A DNA stretch of 64,000 nt from Oscillatoriales cyanobacterium CG2_30_40_61 (GTDB lineage Bacteria > Cyanobacteriota > Cyanobacteriia > Cyanobacteriales > Microcoleaceae): NCBI GenBank assembly GCA_001873365.1, contig MNYZ01000033.1, forward strand, positions 1 through 64,000, read 5' to 3'. The translations under genes and the position numbers were made by a program. Positions 1-9,950 of this stretch are shown piece after piece. A model generated the notes under the pieces. The model saw nothing but the letters and a program-made list of their open reading frames with translations, was not told where the DNA came from and did not search any database. The stretch's first letter is position 1; the number at the start of each line of letters is the position of its first letter.

Positions 1-45
1 GAGGCAGGGGGGGGGAGGTAGGGGGAGCGAGGAGAGTCGGGAATG

Positions 46-108
46 ACTGATAACTGATCACTGATAACTCCTAACTGATAACTGATGACTGATAACTGAT
101 GACTGATT
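46..108. repeat. Heptamer repeat array (ACTGATA/ACTGATG type)
   Basis: A run of ACTGATA, ACTGATG and ACTGATC units, about nine copies with small interruptions, upstream of the first gene. Such short tandemly repeated repetitive sequences are common in cyanobacterial intergenic DNA. The same unit recurs at 5412-5459, 9951-10206 and 16121-16287. It is preceded by a purine-rich G tract at 1-40. No function is evident. Confidence 0.8.
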
Positions 109-239
109 TTACGCTGTGATCTACATCACTTTAGGGCTTGAGATTAATCTCTATTTCCTATTATAAATATCACTAATTTAAAACTAATTTTAGGTGTTAA
201 TTAATGTTACGATTTTGTTAAGTTCTACAAGAGCAAGTT

Positions 240-440
240 ATGAATACCCTCCATCCCTTTCCCCTTCCTGACCCAGACAATAGCTCCGTTTCCCCCCTAG
301 CTGTTTTAAGTGGAGAATTGATTCATATTATTTATCCCAACGGCAAAGTAGAAATGACTACTGCCCAAAATATTGAGAAAAATCCAACGGAATACAATCT
401 GGAAAGCTGTGTAGTTTGGGGTCGATTTGAAGAATTTTAA
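240..440 (+). CDS. Conserved small hypothetical protein, 66 aa
   Basis: Short open frame with an ATG start preceded by a weak purine-rich stretch (AAGAGCAAG, about 5 bases upstream). The product is acidic and soluble, has no membrane segment, and ends in an aromatic/acidic WGRFEEF tail. I do not recognise a domain. The composition looks like a real small protein rather than noise, and the gene sits alone between a repeat array and apcF. It could be a small cyanobacteria-specific regulator or adaptor, but nothing in the sequence shows its job. Confidence 0.55.
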   Translation: MNTLHPFPLPDPDNSSVSPLAVLSGELIHIIYPNGKVEMTTAQNIEKNPTEYNLESCVVWGRFEEF

Positions 441-628
441 GGGCTATTTAAAATACCAGAACCCTAGGGAATTATCTGCTAAATTCTTCACCCAAAACCC
501 TGAATTAAAGACAATTAAGGCGATGCTTCCTGGTTGTTAGCGATCGCCCTATTATTGCTCAACTTAACTGAGCGCAACCCTTAGGAACCCAAGGGTGTTT
601 TCCTAAAAAAATCGAGTCCAGAATTAAA

Positions 629-1138
629 TTAAATATCCTGTTCACCCAATTCGCGAATTAAATGATCAAAAGGTTGTTCTAAATAATCTCCCGTGGGCAA
701 ACCAGCAGCAGCAACCTGTTGGGTAACCAAGGCTTTCAAAATCCCGATCCCGAAAACAGTAGGGCCAACCGGAACGCTCAAAGAATTATAAGTTTCCCGT
801 AAACCTTGCAGCACCCGTTCATCCAAAACATCCATATCCCCAGCCACCAGAGCATAGCTGGCATAGCGCAGGTAGTAACCCATATCGCGTAAGCAAGCCG
901 CATAGCGACGGGTAGTATAGGCATTTCCCCCAGGACGAATCAACTCAGGAACTTCCTCGAACAAAGCCAAAGCAGCCTGTTTAACCAAATCAGCCGCATT
1001 CGAGTTAATCACCGCAGCAGCTTGAACTCTGGCTGTGCCGGTGGCAAAATAGGACTTGAGTTGATCGAGGGCGTCCCGATCCAAATACCGACCCGTTCTG
1101 TCGTAATTTTTTATTAAGCTGGTAACGGCATCTTGCAT
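629..1138 (-). CDS. apcF: Allophycocyanin beta-18 subunit (phycobilisome core)
   Basis: ApcF is the minor beta-type allophycocyanin of the phycobilisome core, paired with the terminal emitter ApcE. The 169-residue phycobiliprotein fold is complete. The bilin-attachment stretch RRYAACLRDMGYYLRYASYA carries the conserved Cys, and NAYTTRRYAACLRD and NVLDERVLQGLRETYNSL-like segments are diagnostic of the beta subunit. A longer frame would begin at 1168, but the family starts at MQDAVTSL. The ATG at 1136-1138 has GGGAG nine bases upstream, so I use it. The gene is transcribed divergently from glnA, and the NtcA site between them is also close to this start. Assigned to ApcF rather than ApcB from the MQDAVTSLI N-terminus and overall sequence; no apcA or apcC is adjacent, as expected for apcF. 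Confidence 0.9.
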   Translation of the reverse strand: MQDAVTSLIKNYDRTGRYLDRDALDQLKSYFATGTARVQAAAVINSNAADLVKQAALALFEEVPELIRPGGNAYTTRRYAACLRDMGYYLRYASYALVAGDMDVLDERVLQGLRETYNSLSVPVGPTVFGIGILKALVTQQVAAAGLPTGDYLEQPFDHLIRELGEQDI

Positions 1139-1196
1139 AAAGTCTATCTCCCTTATAATATCTTTCAATTATTCTGAAGTCGCGACGTGCTGTATT

Positions 1197-1239
1197 GTAA
1201 CACTCAATACAAAACTTAATCAATCTGAGTCACTATGAT
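1197..1239 (+). promoter_or_regulatory. NtcA-activated glnA promoter
   Basis: GTA-N8-TAC (GTAACACTCAATAC) at 1197-1210 is an exact NtcA consensus. It is followed after 23 bases by TATGAT (TAN3T form of -10) at 1234-1239. This is the canonical class II NtcA promoter layout, in which NtcA replaces the -35 box. Transcription would start near 1246, giving a leader of about 70 bases before the glnA ATG. The palindrome lies 59 bases upstream of the divergent apcF start, so NtcA could affect apcF as well (inference). Confidence 0.85.
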
Positions 1240-1315
1240 CAGCCAGATGCTTTGTCAGTCCAACTGCCAAACCTGTCAGAGATAATCAAGAAGATTTTTG
1301 AGGAGATATTCATCC

Positions 1316-2737
1316 ATGCCAGAGACAGCCCAAGAGGTCTTATCCTTAATCGAAGACCAAAAGATTCAAATGATTGACTTGAAATTCGTGGATATGCTAG
1401 GAACCTGGCAGCATCTAACGGTACACAACAGCCAAATCGATGAATCCTCCTTTACAGACGGCGTACCGTTTGATGGTTCCAGTATTCGCGGTTGGAAAGC
1501 CATCAACGAATCTGATATGTCCATGGTGCTAGATCCGAAAACAGCCTGGATCGATCCTTTCATGGCAGAACCGACTCTGAGCATCATTTGTAGCATTCAA
1601 GAACCCCGTACCGGAGAACCCTACAGTCGTTGTCCCCGGGTAATTGCCCAAAAAGCCGTTGATTATTTACTTTCTACCGGAATTGGCGATACAGCATTCT
1701 TTGGCCCGGAAGCGGAATTCTTCATTTTTGATGATGTTCGCTACGACCAAACCCAACATTGTGGCTATTACTACGTCGATTCCGTTGAAGGTCGCTGGAA
1801 TTCTGGACGGGAAGAACCCGGTGGTAACTTAGGTTACAAACCAGGCTACAAAGAAGGCTATTTCCCCGTAGCTCCCACGGATACGTTCCAAGATATCCGT
1901 ACCGAAATGCTATTAACCATGGCAGAATGTGGAGTTCCCATTGAAAAACATCACCATGAAGTGGCTACCGGTGGACAGTGCGAACTCGGTTTCAAATTCG
2001 GGACGCTGGTTGACGCCGCCGATAACTTGATGATCTACAAATATGTAATCAAAAACGTCGCCAAAAAATACGGCCGCACTGTCACTTTCATGCCTAAACC
2101 CGTTTTCGCTGATAACGGCTCTGGGATGCACGTCCACCAATCTATTTGGAAAGATGGGAAACCCCTGTTTGCTGGCGATAAATACGCGGGCTTCAGCGAC
2201 ATGGGGCTGTGGTACATCGGCGGGATTCTCAAACACGCCCCGGCGTTGTTGGCCTTGACCAACCCCAGCACCAACTCCTACAAGCGTTTAGTTCCTGGGT
2301 ATGAAGCCCCGGTGAATTTGGCCTACTCTCAAGGCAACCGTTCAGCCTCTGTACGGATTCCTCTGTCGGGTAATAACCCCAAAGCCAAACGTTTAGAGTT
2401 CCGGTGTCCTGATGCCACCGCTAACCCCTATATGGCGTTTGCGGCGATGCTCTGTGCTGGGATTGATGGGATTAAAAACCAAATCGATCCGGGTGAACCT
2501 TTGGATGTGGATATCTATGATCTCAGTCCTGAAGAACTGCGCAAGATTCCTTCGACCCCAGGTTCTTTGGAATTGGCTTTGGAAGCCTTGGAGCAAGATC
2601 ACGCCTTCTTAACTGAACCCGGTGTGTTCACGGAAGACTTTATCGCTAACTGGATTTCCTACAAACTCGATAACGAAGTTAACCCCGCTCGGTTACGTCC
2701 CACTCCCTACGAGTTTGCTCTCTACTACGACTGTTAA
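1316..2737 (+). CDS. glnA: Glutamine synthetase, type I (GlnA)
   Basis: Makes glutamine from glutamate, ammonium and ATP; the entry point of nitrogen through the GS-GOGAT cycle. The 473-residue protein has the family hallmarks: the Mg-binding EAEFFIFD segment, the ATP-site [10 protein letters not shown] loop, [19 protein letters not shown] and the C-terminal [12 protein letters not shown]. The Tyr of the adenylylation loop is present (IYDLSPEE), but in cyanobacteria GS I is known to be controlled by small inactivating factors rather than adenylylation. A longer frame opens at a TTG at 1298. The ATG at 1316 lies behind AGGAG and gives the usual length. Regulated by the NtcA promoter upstream and closed by a strong hairpin terminator. 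Confidence 0.97.
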   Translation: MPETAQEVLSLIEDQKIQMIDLKFVDMLGTWQHLTVHNSQIDESSFTDGVPFDGSSIRGWKAINESDMSMVLDPKTAWIDPFMAEPTLSIICSIQEPRTGEPYSRCPRVIAQKAVDYLLSTGIGDTAFFGPEAEFFIFDDVRYDQTQHCGYYYVDSVEGRWNSGREEPGGNLGYKPGYKEGYFPVAPTDTFQDIRTEMLLTMAECGVPIEKHHHEVATGGQCELGFKFGTLVDAADNLMIYKYVIKNVAKKYGRTVTFMPKPVFADNGSGMHVHQSIWKDGKPLFAGDKYAGFSDMGLWYIGGILKHAPALLALTNPSTNSYKRLVPGYEAPVNLAYSQGNRSASVRIPLSGNNPKAKRLEFRCPDATANPYMAFAAMLCAGIDGIKNQIDPGEPLDVDIYDLSPEELRKIPSTPGSLELALEALEQDHAFLTEPGVFTEDFIANWISYKLDNEVNPARLRPTPYEFALYYDC

Positions 2738-2773
2738 TTTTTGTTAAATCCGTTTATCGGAATTGACGAAAAG

Positions 2774-2812
2774 CCCCACGCTGACCCAATGGGTCGGTGT
2801 GGGGTAAATTAT
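2774..2812 (+). terminator. Rho-independent terminator after glnA
   Basis: A 14-bp stem with two G-T pairs and one mismatch (CCCCACGCTGACCC with GGGTCGGTGTGGGG) and a 3-base AAT loop at 2774-2804, followed by an AT-rich tract with a T run near 2812. It begins 36 bases after the glnA stop codon. Confidence 0.8.
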
Positions 2813-2923
2813 TTTTTGTCCTAACTACCTTGATTGATACGTTATTTTGTTTAGAAGGAAATTTATCTGCTGCTAATCCCGATTTAACTTGGGTTATTTA
2901 ATAATAGGGTGATCACCTTACCT

Positions 2924-3904
2924 TTAACCACTCGCATGAATTCCCCTTTCTTTTAATTTCTGCATAAAAAATTCTTCTAAGGTTAATCGGGCTAAATTTA
3001 AACTCAAGAGTTGAGCATCCATTTCCTTTAATACCACAAAAAAAACTTCTGGATCACCGTTAAGATGTCCTTCCCAATAATCTTGATCTATTTCTAAATC
3101 CGATATCCAATTTTGTAAAATATTCACATCTCCCCCCTTTCCCTTAACAGCATAGGTTTGATTAGTGCCTAATAAATCATCTAATGAACCCATACTAATT
3201 AGTTCCCCTTCTGCTAAAATAGCAATGCGATCGCAAATTTTTTCCACATCGGATAAAACATGACTATTAAAAAAAACCGTTTTATTCTGGGCTTTTAAGG
3301 ATAATATAATTTCCCGAATTTGATACCGTCCCATCGGGTCAAGTCCTGACATCGGCTCATCTAAAAACACCACTTCTGGATCATTAATTAAAGCCTGCGC
3401 CATGCCCACCCGTTGTAACATTCCCTTAGAATATTGACGCATTTGTTTTTTAATCGCGGCAGATTTAGCTAATCCGACTAAATCTAATAATTGGGGGATG
3501 CGTTGACGCTGAATAGATTTCGGAATTTGAAACAGTCCGGCGGCGAATTCTAAAAATTCCCATCCAGTCAGATGATCATAAAAATAGGGGTTTTCAGGTA
3601 AATATCCGACTCGCTGTTTAATCTGGCGATCGCCAATCGGTTTACCTAATAAGATAGCCGATCCCGAAGTGGGGCGAACAATACCTAATAAAGTTTTTAA
3701 TAATGTGGTTTTCCCCGCCCCATTTTGTCCTAATAAACCAAAGGTTTCTCCTCTATGAACACTTAAAGTACAGCTTTTTAAGGATTCAATCTTTTGATTC
3801 ATCCAAAAACCTGTGCGATAAAATTTTCCTAAATTCTGCGTTTCTACCACAGGGTTTAAGCAAGGAATTAAAGCTGAATCTTTGACCTCGATAGCCGAAT
3901 TCAT
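2924..3904 (-). CDS. ABC transporter ATP-binding protein (ABC-2 type)
   Basis: Nucleotide-binding subunit of an ABC exporter. Walker A GQNGAGKTT is at residues 59-67, the signature YSKGMLQRVGMAQ at 158-170 and Walker B VVFLDEP at 178-184, followed by the D-loop SGLDP and an H-loop in FNSHVLSD. The Q-loop region (GYLPENPYFYDHLTGWEFL) and the C-terminal extension after residue 240 match the CcmA/NatA/drug-exporter (ABC-2) group. The first 20 residues are poorly conserved in look, so the start could lie further in. No permease gene is next to it; the partner membrane subunit must be encoded elsewhere. Substrate unknown. Confidence 0.88.
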   Translation of the reverse strand: MNSAIEVKDSALIPCLNPVVETQNLGKFYRTGFWMNQKIESLKSCTLSVHRGETFGLLGQNGAGKTTLLKTLLGIVRPTSGSAILLGKPIGDRQIKQRVGYLPENPYFYDHLTGWEFLEFAAGLFQIPKSIQRQRIPQLLDLVGLAKSAAIKKQMRQYSKGMLQRVGMAQALINDPEVVFLDEPMSGLDPMGRYQIREIILSLKAQNKTVFFNSHVLSDVEKICDRIAILAEGELISMGSLDDLLGTNQTYAVKGKGGDVNILQNWISDLEIDQDYWEGHLNGDPEVFFVVLKEMDAQLLSLNLARLTLEEFFMQKLKERGIHASG

Positions 3905-4429
3905 AAGCGTTAAGGATTAGGTACAATATTAAGCGGTTATATTCAACCCCCAAAAAGGGTTTAGAAACCAAACCCCCACAATAAAATATTACAACCTCGG
4001 AACAGATTTCTATCAGCCTCAAATTAAGTTAACTTTTTCTAATCAATTATCCAAAATACTTTTATTTTTTAAAAGATTGTCAGGGAATCCTGATATTTTA
4101 TTGAAAATAACTCTCAAATAGTTGACGAGATGATCAGGGTTCTGGTACAATTATAGAATAAACCTCCAAGGGCTTACTCTGTCTACAAGCAAAAATAGCC
4201 TCTAAAACCCTGATTATTTCGTCAAATATCTTAGTTTCCTGACAGAATTTACTCCCAGCAATGCACGAGTTTTCAGGGAAAATCAACAGGCCCCAGAAGG
4301 GTATCTTGACAAAATCAATAAAATGTGCTTCAAGAAAAAATAGCGATCGCGATCTAATTCCGTTGGTTGCTGAATTCTTTGTGCCTTTGTGGTTTAATTA
4401 AGATCAAATTTCCTCAAAACTAGAGTATC
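3905..4429. other. Intergenic region with a candidate promoter
   Basis: 525 bases between the divergent ABC ATPase and acyltransferase genes. TTGACG at 4122-4127 and TACAAT at 4146-4151, 18 bases apart, form a plausible sigma-70 promoter reading rightward. A small palindrome TCAGGGAATCCTGA lies at 4080-4093, and a HIP1 octamer near 4343. No ORF or RNA gene was recognised. Confidence 0.4.
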
Positions 4430-5323
4430 TTGACAACAGGAAAAGTTTACCGTTCCGTGATCTTGAACCCCTTCTTCAATAATAATCCCCCTCCCAACCC
4501 AACCAGGAATCCCCGTTTCACCGGTTGGTCATTACAGGATCGTGATCCCGACTATATCCGATTCTTAATGCCGTTTTTGGGTTGGTTCTATGACCATTAT
4601 TTTCAAGTCCAAACCACCGGATGGGAAAATCTCCCGCCCCAAAATAAGCTGTTATTGGTAGGTTCCCATAATGGGGGTTTAGCCGCACCGGATATGTTTA
4701 TGGGCTTGTACGCTTGGTATCATCGTTTCGGAACCGAACGACTGCTCTATGGACTCATGCACCCCAAGGTTTGGCAGGTGGCTCCAGAAGTGGCGGCGTC
4801 GGCGGTGCGTTGTGGAGCCGTTATGGCTCATCCCCGGATGGGAATGGCAGCCTTGCGCCAGGATGCGACGGTTTTAGTCTATCCGGGCGGGGGTGAGGAT
4901 GTATTTCGGCCCCATGCGTTACGCAATCAAATTCATTTCGCCGGTCGCAAAGGATTTATTAAGTTAGCCCTACGGGAGAAAGCCCCCATTGTTCCGGTGA
5001 TTTCCTCTGGTGCCCACGATACCCTAATTGTGTTGACAGATATTTACCACTGGGTAAAACAACTCCATCAGTTAGGAATGCCTTGGTTATTAGGTCTTGA
5101 CCCAGAGGTGTTTCCGATTTATTTGGGATTACCTTGGGGTGTGGGAATTGGGCCTTTACCTAATTTTCCCCTTCCCGCCAAAATCAAGATTCACATTTGT
5201 CCAGTGATTGAATTTGAACGCTATGGACGAGACGCAGCCAATGATCGGGAGTATGTAGATATTTGTTATCAACAAGTGAAAACCTCCATGCAAAAGGAAC
5301 TGGATGATTTAGTCACGCAGTGA
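4430..5323 (+). CDS. Lysophospholipid/diacylglycerol acyltransferase family protein
   Basis: A 297-residue protein of the glycerolipid acyltransferase superfamily. The acceptor motif region GSHNGGLAAPDMFM (about residues 78-91) contains the catalytic His followed by an Asp, as in the PlsC/DGAT2-like HX4D group with the spaced cyanobacterial variant. A conserved VYPGGGEDVFRP glycine-rich block follows around residue 155, and PIVPVISSGAHDT further on. Family knowledge: such enzymes acylate lysophospholipids or diacylglycerol at membranes; cyanobacterial members related to the DGAT2/phytyl-ester-synthase group are known. The start is uncertain: the longest frame begins at TTG 4430, and GTG at 4457 is an alternative; neither has a convincing ribosome site. 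Confidence 0.75.
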   Translation: MTTGKVYRSVILNPFFNNNPPPNPTRNPRFTGWSLQDRDPDYIRFLMPFLGWFYDHYFQVQTTGWENLPPQNKLLLVGSHNGGLAAPDMFMGLYAWYHRFGTERLLYGLMHPKVWQVAPEVAASAVRCGAVMAHPRMGMAALRQDATVLVYPGGGEDVFRPHALRNQIHFAGRKGFIKLALREKAPIVPVISSGAHDTLIVLTDIYHWVKQLHQLGMPWLLGLDPEVFPIYLGLPWGVGIGPLPNFPLPAKIKIHICPVIEFERYGRDAANDREYVDICYQQVKTSMQKELDDLVTQ

Positions 5324-5411
5324 AATTCCCTTTCGCAATTATAATTTAGTACAGTTATCAATGATAAATTCTAATTACAGAGGTGAATAGTTAATAGCAT
5401 TTAACTCTTAA

Positions 5412-5459
5412 ACTGATAACTGATAACTGATGACTGATGACTGATAACTGATAACTGAT
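5412..5459. repeat. Heptamer repeat array (ACTGATA)
   Basis: About seven contiguous ACTGATA/ACTGATG units. The array runs directly into the stop codon of the histidine kinase gene (TTA at 5459-5461 on the plus strand), leaving no trailer between repeat and gene. Confidence 0.8.
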
Positions 5460-8068
5460 TATTCGGGTAAACAACGGAGGATTTTAGGAAGTTTCATTGT
5501 GAAGGTAGACCCTTTTTCCAACTCACTCGTAACCGATAAATCTCCTCCCATCATTTGGCATAATTTTTGAGTAATAGTTAACCCTAAACCCGTACCTCCA
5601 TAACGACGAGTTGTGGTTTCATCCGCTTGAGTAAAGGGACTAAAAACCGTTGCTAACTGTTTAGGACTCATGCCAATTCCCGTATCTATCACCTGAAAAA
5701 TAATCACCGTTGAACAGCTTTTTGGCACATCAGGAAGACAACAAGCACTATTAACAAATCCTTCATTGACCGTGATCAATTCTGGCTCTAGCATCGAATC
5801 TATATTTAGATTAACCCCGTCTCCTCCTTCCTGCCAAACTTTCAGAATCACTTTCCCCTGTTCCGTAAATTTGCAGGCATTACTCAGGAGATTTAATAAA
5901 CATTGACGAACTTTAGTTAAGTCGGTGTGCATAAAGTCTACATTCTCTGCCACCTCTAGGATAAACTGATTAGAGTTCTTATCCGCAGCGGGAATAACAG
6001 TAGTTTCCACCTCCCAAAGTAAGGTCGAAACTTTAAAGGTTTCTAAATGAAAATTCATCCGACCCGCTTCAATTTTAGAGAAATCCAAAATTTCACTAAT
6101 CAAAGTTAATAAATGTTGTCCTGCTACATGAATATTTTTTAAATCGATGACAAATTCATCTTGATTTAAAACTTGGGCATCTTCAATTAATAATTCACTA
6201 TAACCTAAAATAGCATTTAAAGGCGTCCTAAGTTCATGGCTCATATTCGCTAAAAACAAACTTTTAGCATGGTTAGCAGTTTCAGCAGCTTCCTTAGCCA
6301 TCTTTAATTCTTCCGCCTGTTGACGTTCAGTAATATCATTCGCCATCATTAATAAACAAGCAATTCCCCCTAAATCAATTAATTCAATAGAAACTAACCA
6401 ATTTCTAATTATTCCTGATTTTTGTCGAATTTTTAACTCAACATTTCCCATCTGACTTTGACTTTTTAATTGTTTTTTAAGTTGTAGATGTTGTTGAGAA
6501 TCAACCCACATATTCAATTGTTCAGGGGTTTGATTCAATACCTGCTCTCGCTCCCAACCAATTTGACGTAAAAAACTATCATTAACATCTAAAAATAGTT
6601 CATCTACCAGAGTCATAATACTAATCCCAATCGGACTAGCACTAAAGGTTTTTGAAAATCTTTCCTCACTAGCTCTTAAAGCAATTTCTGCCTGTTTCCG
6701 GTCTGTAATATCTTGAATTGTGCTAGTAATATGACTAGAAGTAATTACCGCCTGTTCCAAAACAATCCGTTCCTCACCGGAGGCTAATTTCAAACGATAA
6801 TCAATACAATAGGGTTTTTGTTGAAATAAGGCTTGATCAAGGTAATTTTGGACATAACTTCGGTCTTCTGGGTGAACAAATTCCAAAAATTGGCGAAAAC
6901 TCGGTTTGACATATTTAGCCGTTGCGTCTAAAATCCGATAGAGTTCATCCGACCAAAATAATTCATAGCTGCTAATTTTCAGATCCCAATGACCCAACTT
7001 AGCAATCCGTTGAGCATTTGCTAAACTGGTTTCACTGTTTCTGAGGCGAATTTCCGCCTGTTGACGTTCTGTCACCGTGGCGGCTAAAACTAACCCGGTA
7101 ATAGCCATAATCAGGATAAAGGCTTGTAGAGAAAAAATTTGAGGGGTATCCGTACTGCGACTAATAAACGGCCCACTACCCCGCACTACCCCCCAAACCG
7201 CAAAACTAGCCGTGATCAAATGACCAATAGCTGTTCCCCGTTGACCAAATCGTAGGGAAGCCCAAACAAAAAACGGAAAAGGCAGATATTCCAAGGGAAA
7301 ACCGATAAACGCCGACCGAGTTCGAGAACAAAATACAAACCAATTTAAGCCCAATAACAGTAACAACCACACCCCAACTTCTAACTGACGTAACCAAAAA
7401 TTCTCATGAGAGCGTTCAGAAAGGCTTAACCTAGTTGTGCCCAAGGATAAACTTTGGGACAAGGCGTTAAGAAAAGACCAGACCGGGGAAGTAGGAGTTT
7501 GACAGCGATAGTAATAGCGTTGAAATTCGCTACCCCAGGTTAATAATACCGGGGTTATAACTAATACCCCAGTAGCACTTCCTAACCATCCAGCAATCCA
7601 AATTTGGGTAAAATCTTTCCAAGGTAGCCAACCACTCAAACCAGCCATGAACAGGGTAAAAGTTGGATTAATCAGGGTGGCAATCATTCCCGCTAAAATA
7701 ATTAGTCCCAGGACATCTTTCAGGTGTTTGAGTTGGGGAGAAAAGTCAAGGCGATGGAGCAATTTACTAACTAAACAGGCTTGTAACGTCACACCACAAC
7801 TAGACAATACCACGACAAACAGAGGCATTTGGTCAACGGTAATTAGGGAAAAAAACGCCCCCAGGGTAATAGCTGGCCAATATCGATAACCACACAACAG
7901 AATAATCCCTTGGGCGACCCCCGCATTCGGCCAGAATAGGGCTTGGCTGGAACCCAACATCAAGTATTCAACCGTCACCTTGCCAACTATCCAGTAGAAT
8001 ACCGCTATCAAACTAACTGCAACTAAGTATCGGCTAATTTTGACCTGAGAGCGTTCAAGGAATTTCAT
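5459..8068 (-). CDS. MASE1-PAS-PAS hybrid-less sensor histidine kinase
   Basis: An 869-residue membrane sensor kinase. The N-terminal third is a MASE1 domain: about eight hydrophobic helices, starting with the [20 protein letters not shown] segment. It is followed by a PAS/PAC unit (about 345-460, closing with [11 protein letters not shown]), a second PAS/PAC (about 465-585, closing with [11 protein letters not shown]), a HisKA dimerisation helix with the phospho-acceptor His in [20 protein letters not shown], and a HATPase_c domain with N box [15 protein letters not shown] and [13 protein letters not shown]. There is no receiver domain, so it needs a separate response regulator. Signal unknown. 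A TATAAT hexamer lies about 20 bases upstream of the ATG on the coding strand, but no ribosome site is visible. A heptamer array abuts the stop codon. Confidence 0.93.
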   Translation of the reverse strand: MKFLERSQVKISRYLVAVSLIAVFYWIVGKVTVEYLMLGSSQALFWPNAGVAQGIILLCGYRYWPAITLGAFFSLITVDQMPLFVVVLSSCGVTLQACLVSKLLHRLDFSPQLKHLKDVLGLIILAGMIATLINPTFTLFMAGLSGWLPWKDFTQIWIAGWLGSATGVLVITPVLLTWGSEFQRYYYRCQTPTSPVWSFLNALSQSLSLGTTRLSLSERSHENFWLRQLEVGVWLLLLLGLNWFVFCSRTRSAFIGFPLEYLPFPFFVWASLRFGQRGTAIGHLITASFAVWGVVRGSGPFISRSTDTPQIFSLQAFILIMAITGLVLAATVTERQQAEIRLRNSETSLANAQRIAKLGHWDLKISSYELFWSDELYRILDATAKYVKPSFRQFLEFVHPEDRSYVQNYLDQALFQQKPYCIDYRLKLASGEERIVLEQAVITSSHITSTIQDITDRKQAEIALRASEERFSKTFSASPIGISIMTLVDELFLDVNDSFLRQIGWEREQVLNQTPEQLNMWVDSQQHLQLKKQLKSQSQMGNVELKIRQKSGIIRNWLVSIELIDLGGIACLLMMANDITERQQAEELKMAKEAAETANHAKSLFLANMSHELRTPLNAILGYSELLIEDAQVLNQDEFVIDLKNIHVAGQHLLTLISEILDFSKIEAGRMNFHLETFKVSTLLWEVETTVIPAADKNSNQFILEVAENVDFMHTDLTKVRQCLLNLLSNACKFTEQGKVILKVWQEGGDGVNLNIDSMLEPELITVNEGFVNSACCLPDVPKSCSTVIIFQVIDTGIGMSPKQLATVFSPFTQADETTTRRYGGTGLGLTITQKLCQMMGGDLSVTSELEKGSTFTMKLPKILRCLPE

Positions 8069-8336
8069 ATTGGTTGTAATTAAGCTGATTATAAATATTA
8101 GTGGTAGCGATTATTTTTGCTCCCCACTTAAATATTAATTGCTGTATATAATTAACCCGGATTTTCCGTAAATACACTGATTGTTTGAGAAAATCGAGTT
8201 ATTTAAAAACTCCGGTATCTATATTTCATTCTAAATGCTCCCTGAATCATTTTTATCTTAACAGATCGAATCCGATAAATACAGTCATAGTTCACGCTGG
8301 AAATTAGACACTTTTCTTGATTTCATCACTCTGCGA
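8069..8336. other. Intergenic gap, no gene seen
   Basis: 268 bases between the radA stop and the histidine kinase start (both on the minus strand). AT-rich, without an ORF, hairpin terminator or recognisable RNA. Only a TATAAT hexamer on the minus strand at 8088-8093 stands out. Confidence 0.4.
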
Positions 8337-9950
8337 TCATAATTCATCATTCATGGTTGGAGGTTGGGCGGGAATCGAAGCAATAATCGCATCAATCACC
8401 TTACTCACCGGAATAATTTGTAACCCTAAATCCGCCGGACTCTGACCTTTAGGAATAATCGCCCGTTTAAACCCCAGTTTGGCCGCCTCCCTTAATCGCA
8501 GTTCCAATTGAGACACCGGGCGCACCTGTCCCCCTAAACCAATTTCCCCAATTAAAATCGTCCTAGGGTCAACCACACGGTCACGGAAACTAGCTACAAT
8601 AGCAATAGCTATCCCCAAGTCCGCCGCCGGTTCTTCGACCTTTAAACCCCCCACCGAAGCCACATAAGCATCCAATTTAGATAGGGGAATCCCCACCCGT
8701 TTTTCCAAAACCGCTAAAATTTGTAATAATCGACTACTATCTACCCCCGTGGTCGCCCGTCGCGCTGAACCGTAACTAGCCGGACTAACTAAAGCCTGAA
8801 TTTCTACCACAATCGGTCGAGTTCCTTCCAAGGCTACCACCGTTGAGGTTCCGGGGGAAAAGTCATCTCGATTACCTAAAAATAATTCCGAAGGATTAGA
8901 AACTTCTTTTAATCCATGGGCGACCATTTCAAACACCCCGATTTCATGGGTGGCGCCAAAACGGTTTTTCATTGAACGTAATAGGCGATGGGAAGCAAAC
9001 CGATCGCCCTCAAAATATAACACCGTATCCACTAAATGTTCTAACACCCGCGGCCCGGCAATGCCCCCATCTTTGGTAACATGACCGACAATTAACAGGG
9101 TAATATTTTCCCGTTTCGCTACCTGCATTAACGCCGACGTACATTCCCGCACCTGCGCTACCGAACCCGGTGCAGAGGTGAGACTGGAGAAAAAAACCGT
9201 CTGAATACTATCAATTACTGCTAACTGTGGTTTCAGGGATTCTAACTCTCTTAAAATCACTTCTAAATCGGTTTCTGGAAGTAAATATAAATCCTGTTCT
9301 TGATGAGAAATCGTCGAAGATTCTGGCTGGGTGGTTGTGTTTTCGCTATTTTCTGCGGATGTCGGCTGTTTGGGCTGATGATTTTTCAGTTGTTCAGTAA
9401 AGGGGTCGCTGGGGGTTGGGGGATGTTGACTACCATTTTCGGGTGTAGTTTCCGGTGTGGTTTCGGTTTCGCTCTCCTCCCCGACTCCTAACCGTTGCGA
9501 TCGCAATTTTACCTGTTGTCCCGATTCCTCCGCCGACACATACAATACCCGATTTGTGTAGGACAAAAGATTAGCCACCTGTAATAATAGGGTAGACTTA
9601 CCAATCCCCGGTTCCCCCCCAATTAATACCAAAGACCCCGGCACAATTCCACCGCCCAAGACCCGATCTAACTCTCCATAACCCGATGGCATTCGAGATT
9701 GGGATTGATCGGAAATTTGGGATAATAGGAAAGAAGCACGGGGTTGTCCTGGTTTAGTGACTTCGGTTAAACCCTCCGGGTTTTCTCCTTGGAGGTGACT
9801 CCAACTAAAGCGTTGGGAAGGCGTAGGCGCGGGTTGTTCAATTTGTTCTTCTAGGGAATTCCAGGCATGACAAGCGGAGCATCGGCCAAAATATTGAGGA
9901 AATTCGGCTCCACATTCGTGACAAACATAAAGGGTACGAGACTTTGCCAT
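8337..9950 (-). CDS. radA: DNA repair protein RadA
   Basis: RadA/Sms is a RecA-related ATPase that drives branch migration of recombination intermediates. The N-terminal four-Cys zinc finger (C10, C13, C24, C27) is intact, Walker A GGEPGIGKST lies at 111-120, the RadA-specific KNRFG motif at 328-332, and a Lon-protease-like C-terminal domain follows (VGGLKVEEPAADLGIAIAI). At 537 residues it is longer than the usual about 455. The excess is a Thr/Pro/Glu/Ser-rich, disordered-looking insertion at residues 157-221, inside the ATPase core before the Walker B strand (LAVIDSIQT). There is no ribosome site: a heptamer array abuts the ATG. It diverges from rpaB. Confidence 0.95.
   Translation of the reverse strand: MAKSRTLYVCHECGAEFPQYFGRCSACHAWNSLEEQIEQPAPTPSQRFSWSHLQGENPEGLTEVTKPGQPRASFLLSQISDQSQSRMPSGYGELDRVLGGGIVPGSLVLIGGEPGIGKSTLLLQVANLLSYTNRVLYVSAEESGQQVKLRSQRLGVGEESETETTPETTPENGSQHPPTPSDPFTEQLKNHQPKQPTSAENSENTTTQPESSTISHQEQDLYLLPETDLEVILRELESLKPQLAVIDSIQTVFFSSLTSAPGSVAQVRECTSALMQVAKRENITLLIVGHVTKDGGIAGPRVLEHLVDTVLYFEGDRFASHRLLRSMKNRFGATHEIGVFEMVAHGLKEVSNPSELFLGNRDDFSPGTSTVVALEGTRPIVVEIQALVSPASYGSARRATTGVDSSRLLQILAVLEKRVGIPLSKLDAYVASVGGLKVEEPAADLGIAIAIVASFRDRVVDPRTILIGEIGLGGQVRPVSQLELRLREAAKLGFKRAIIPKGQSPADLGLQIIPVSKVIDAIIASIPAQPPTMNDEL

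Noticed and set aside
1005-1223. 72-codon minus-strand ORF overlapping apcF
   Set aside because: It lies in another frame of the apcF coding region and has no ribosome site or domain; shadow of the real gene.
1240-1315. Possible glutamine riboswitch (glnA RNA motif) in the glnA leader
   Set aside because: I looked for the conserved glnA RNA core and did not find it; the leader is short and unstructured to the eye. NtcA control is enough to explain regulation.
4305-4335. TTGACA at 4306-4311 as a second promoter for the acyltransferase gene
   Set aside because: No -10-like hexamer at 16-19 bases downstream; the pair at 4122/4146 is better.
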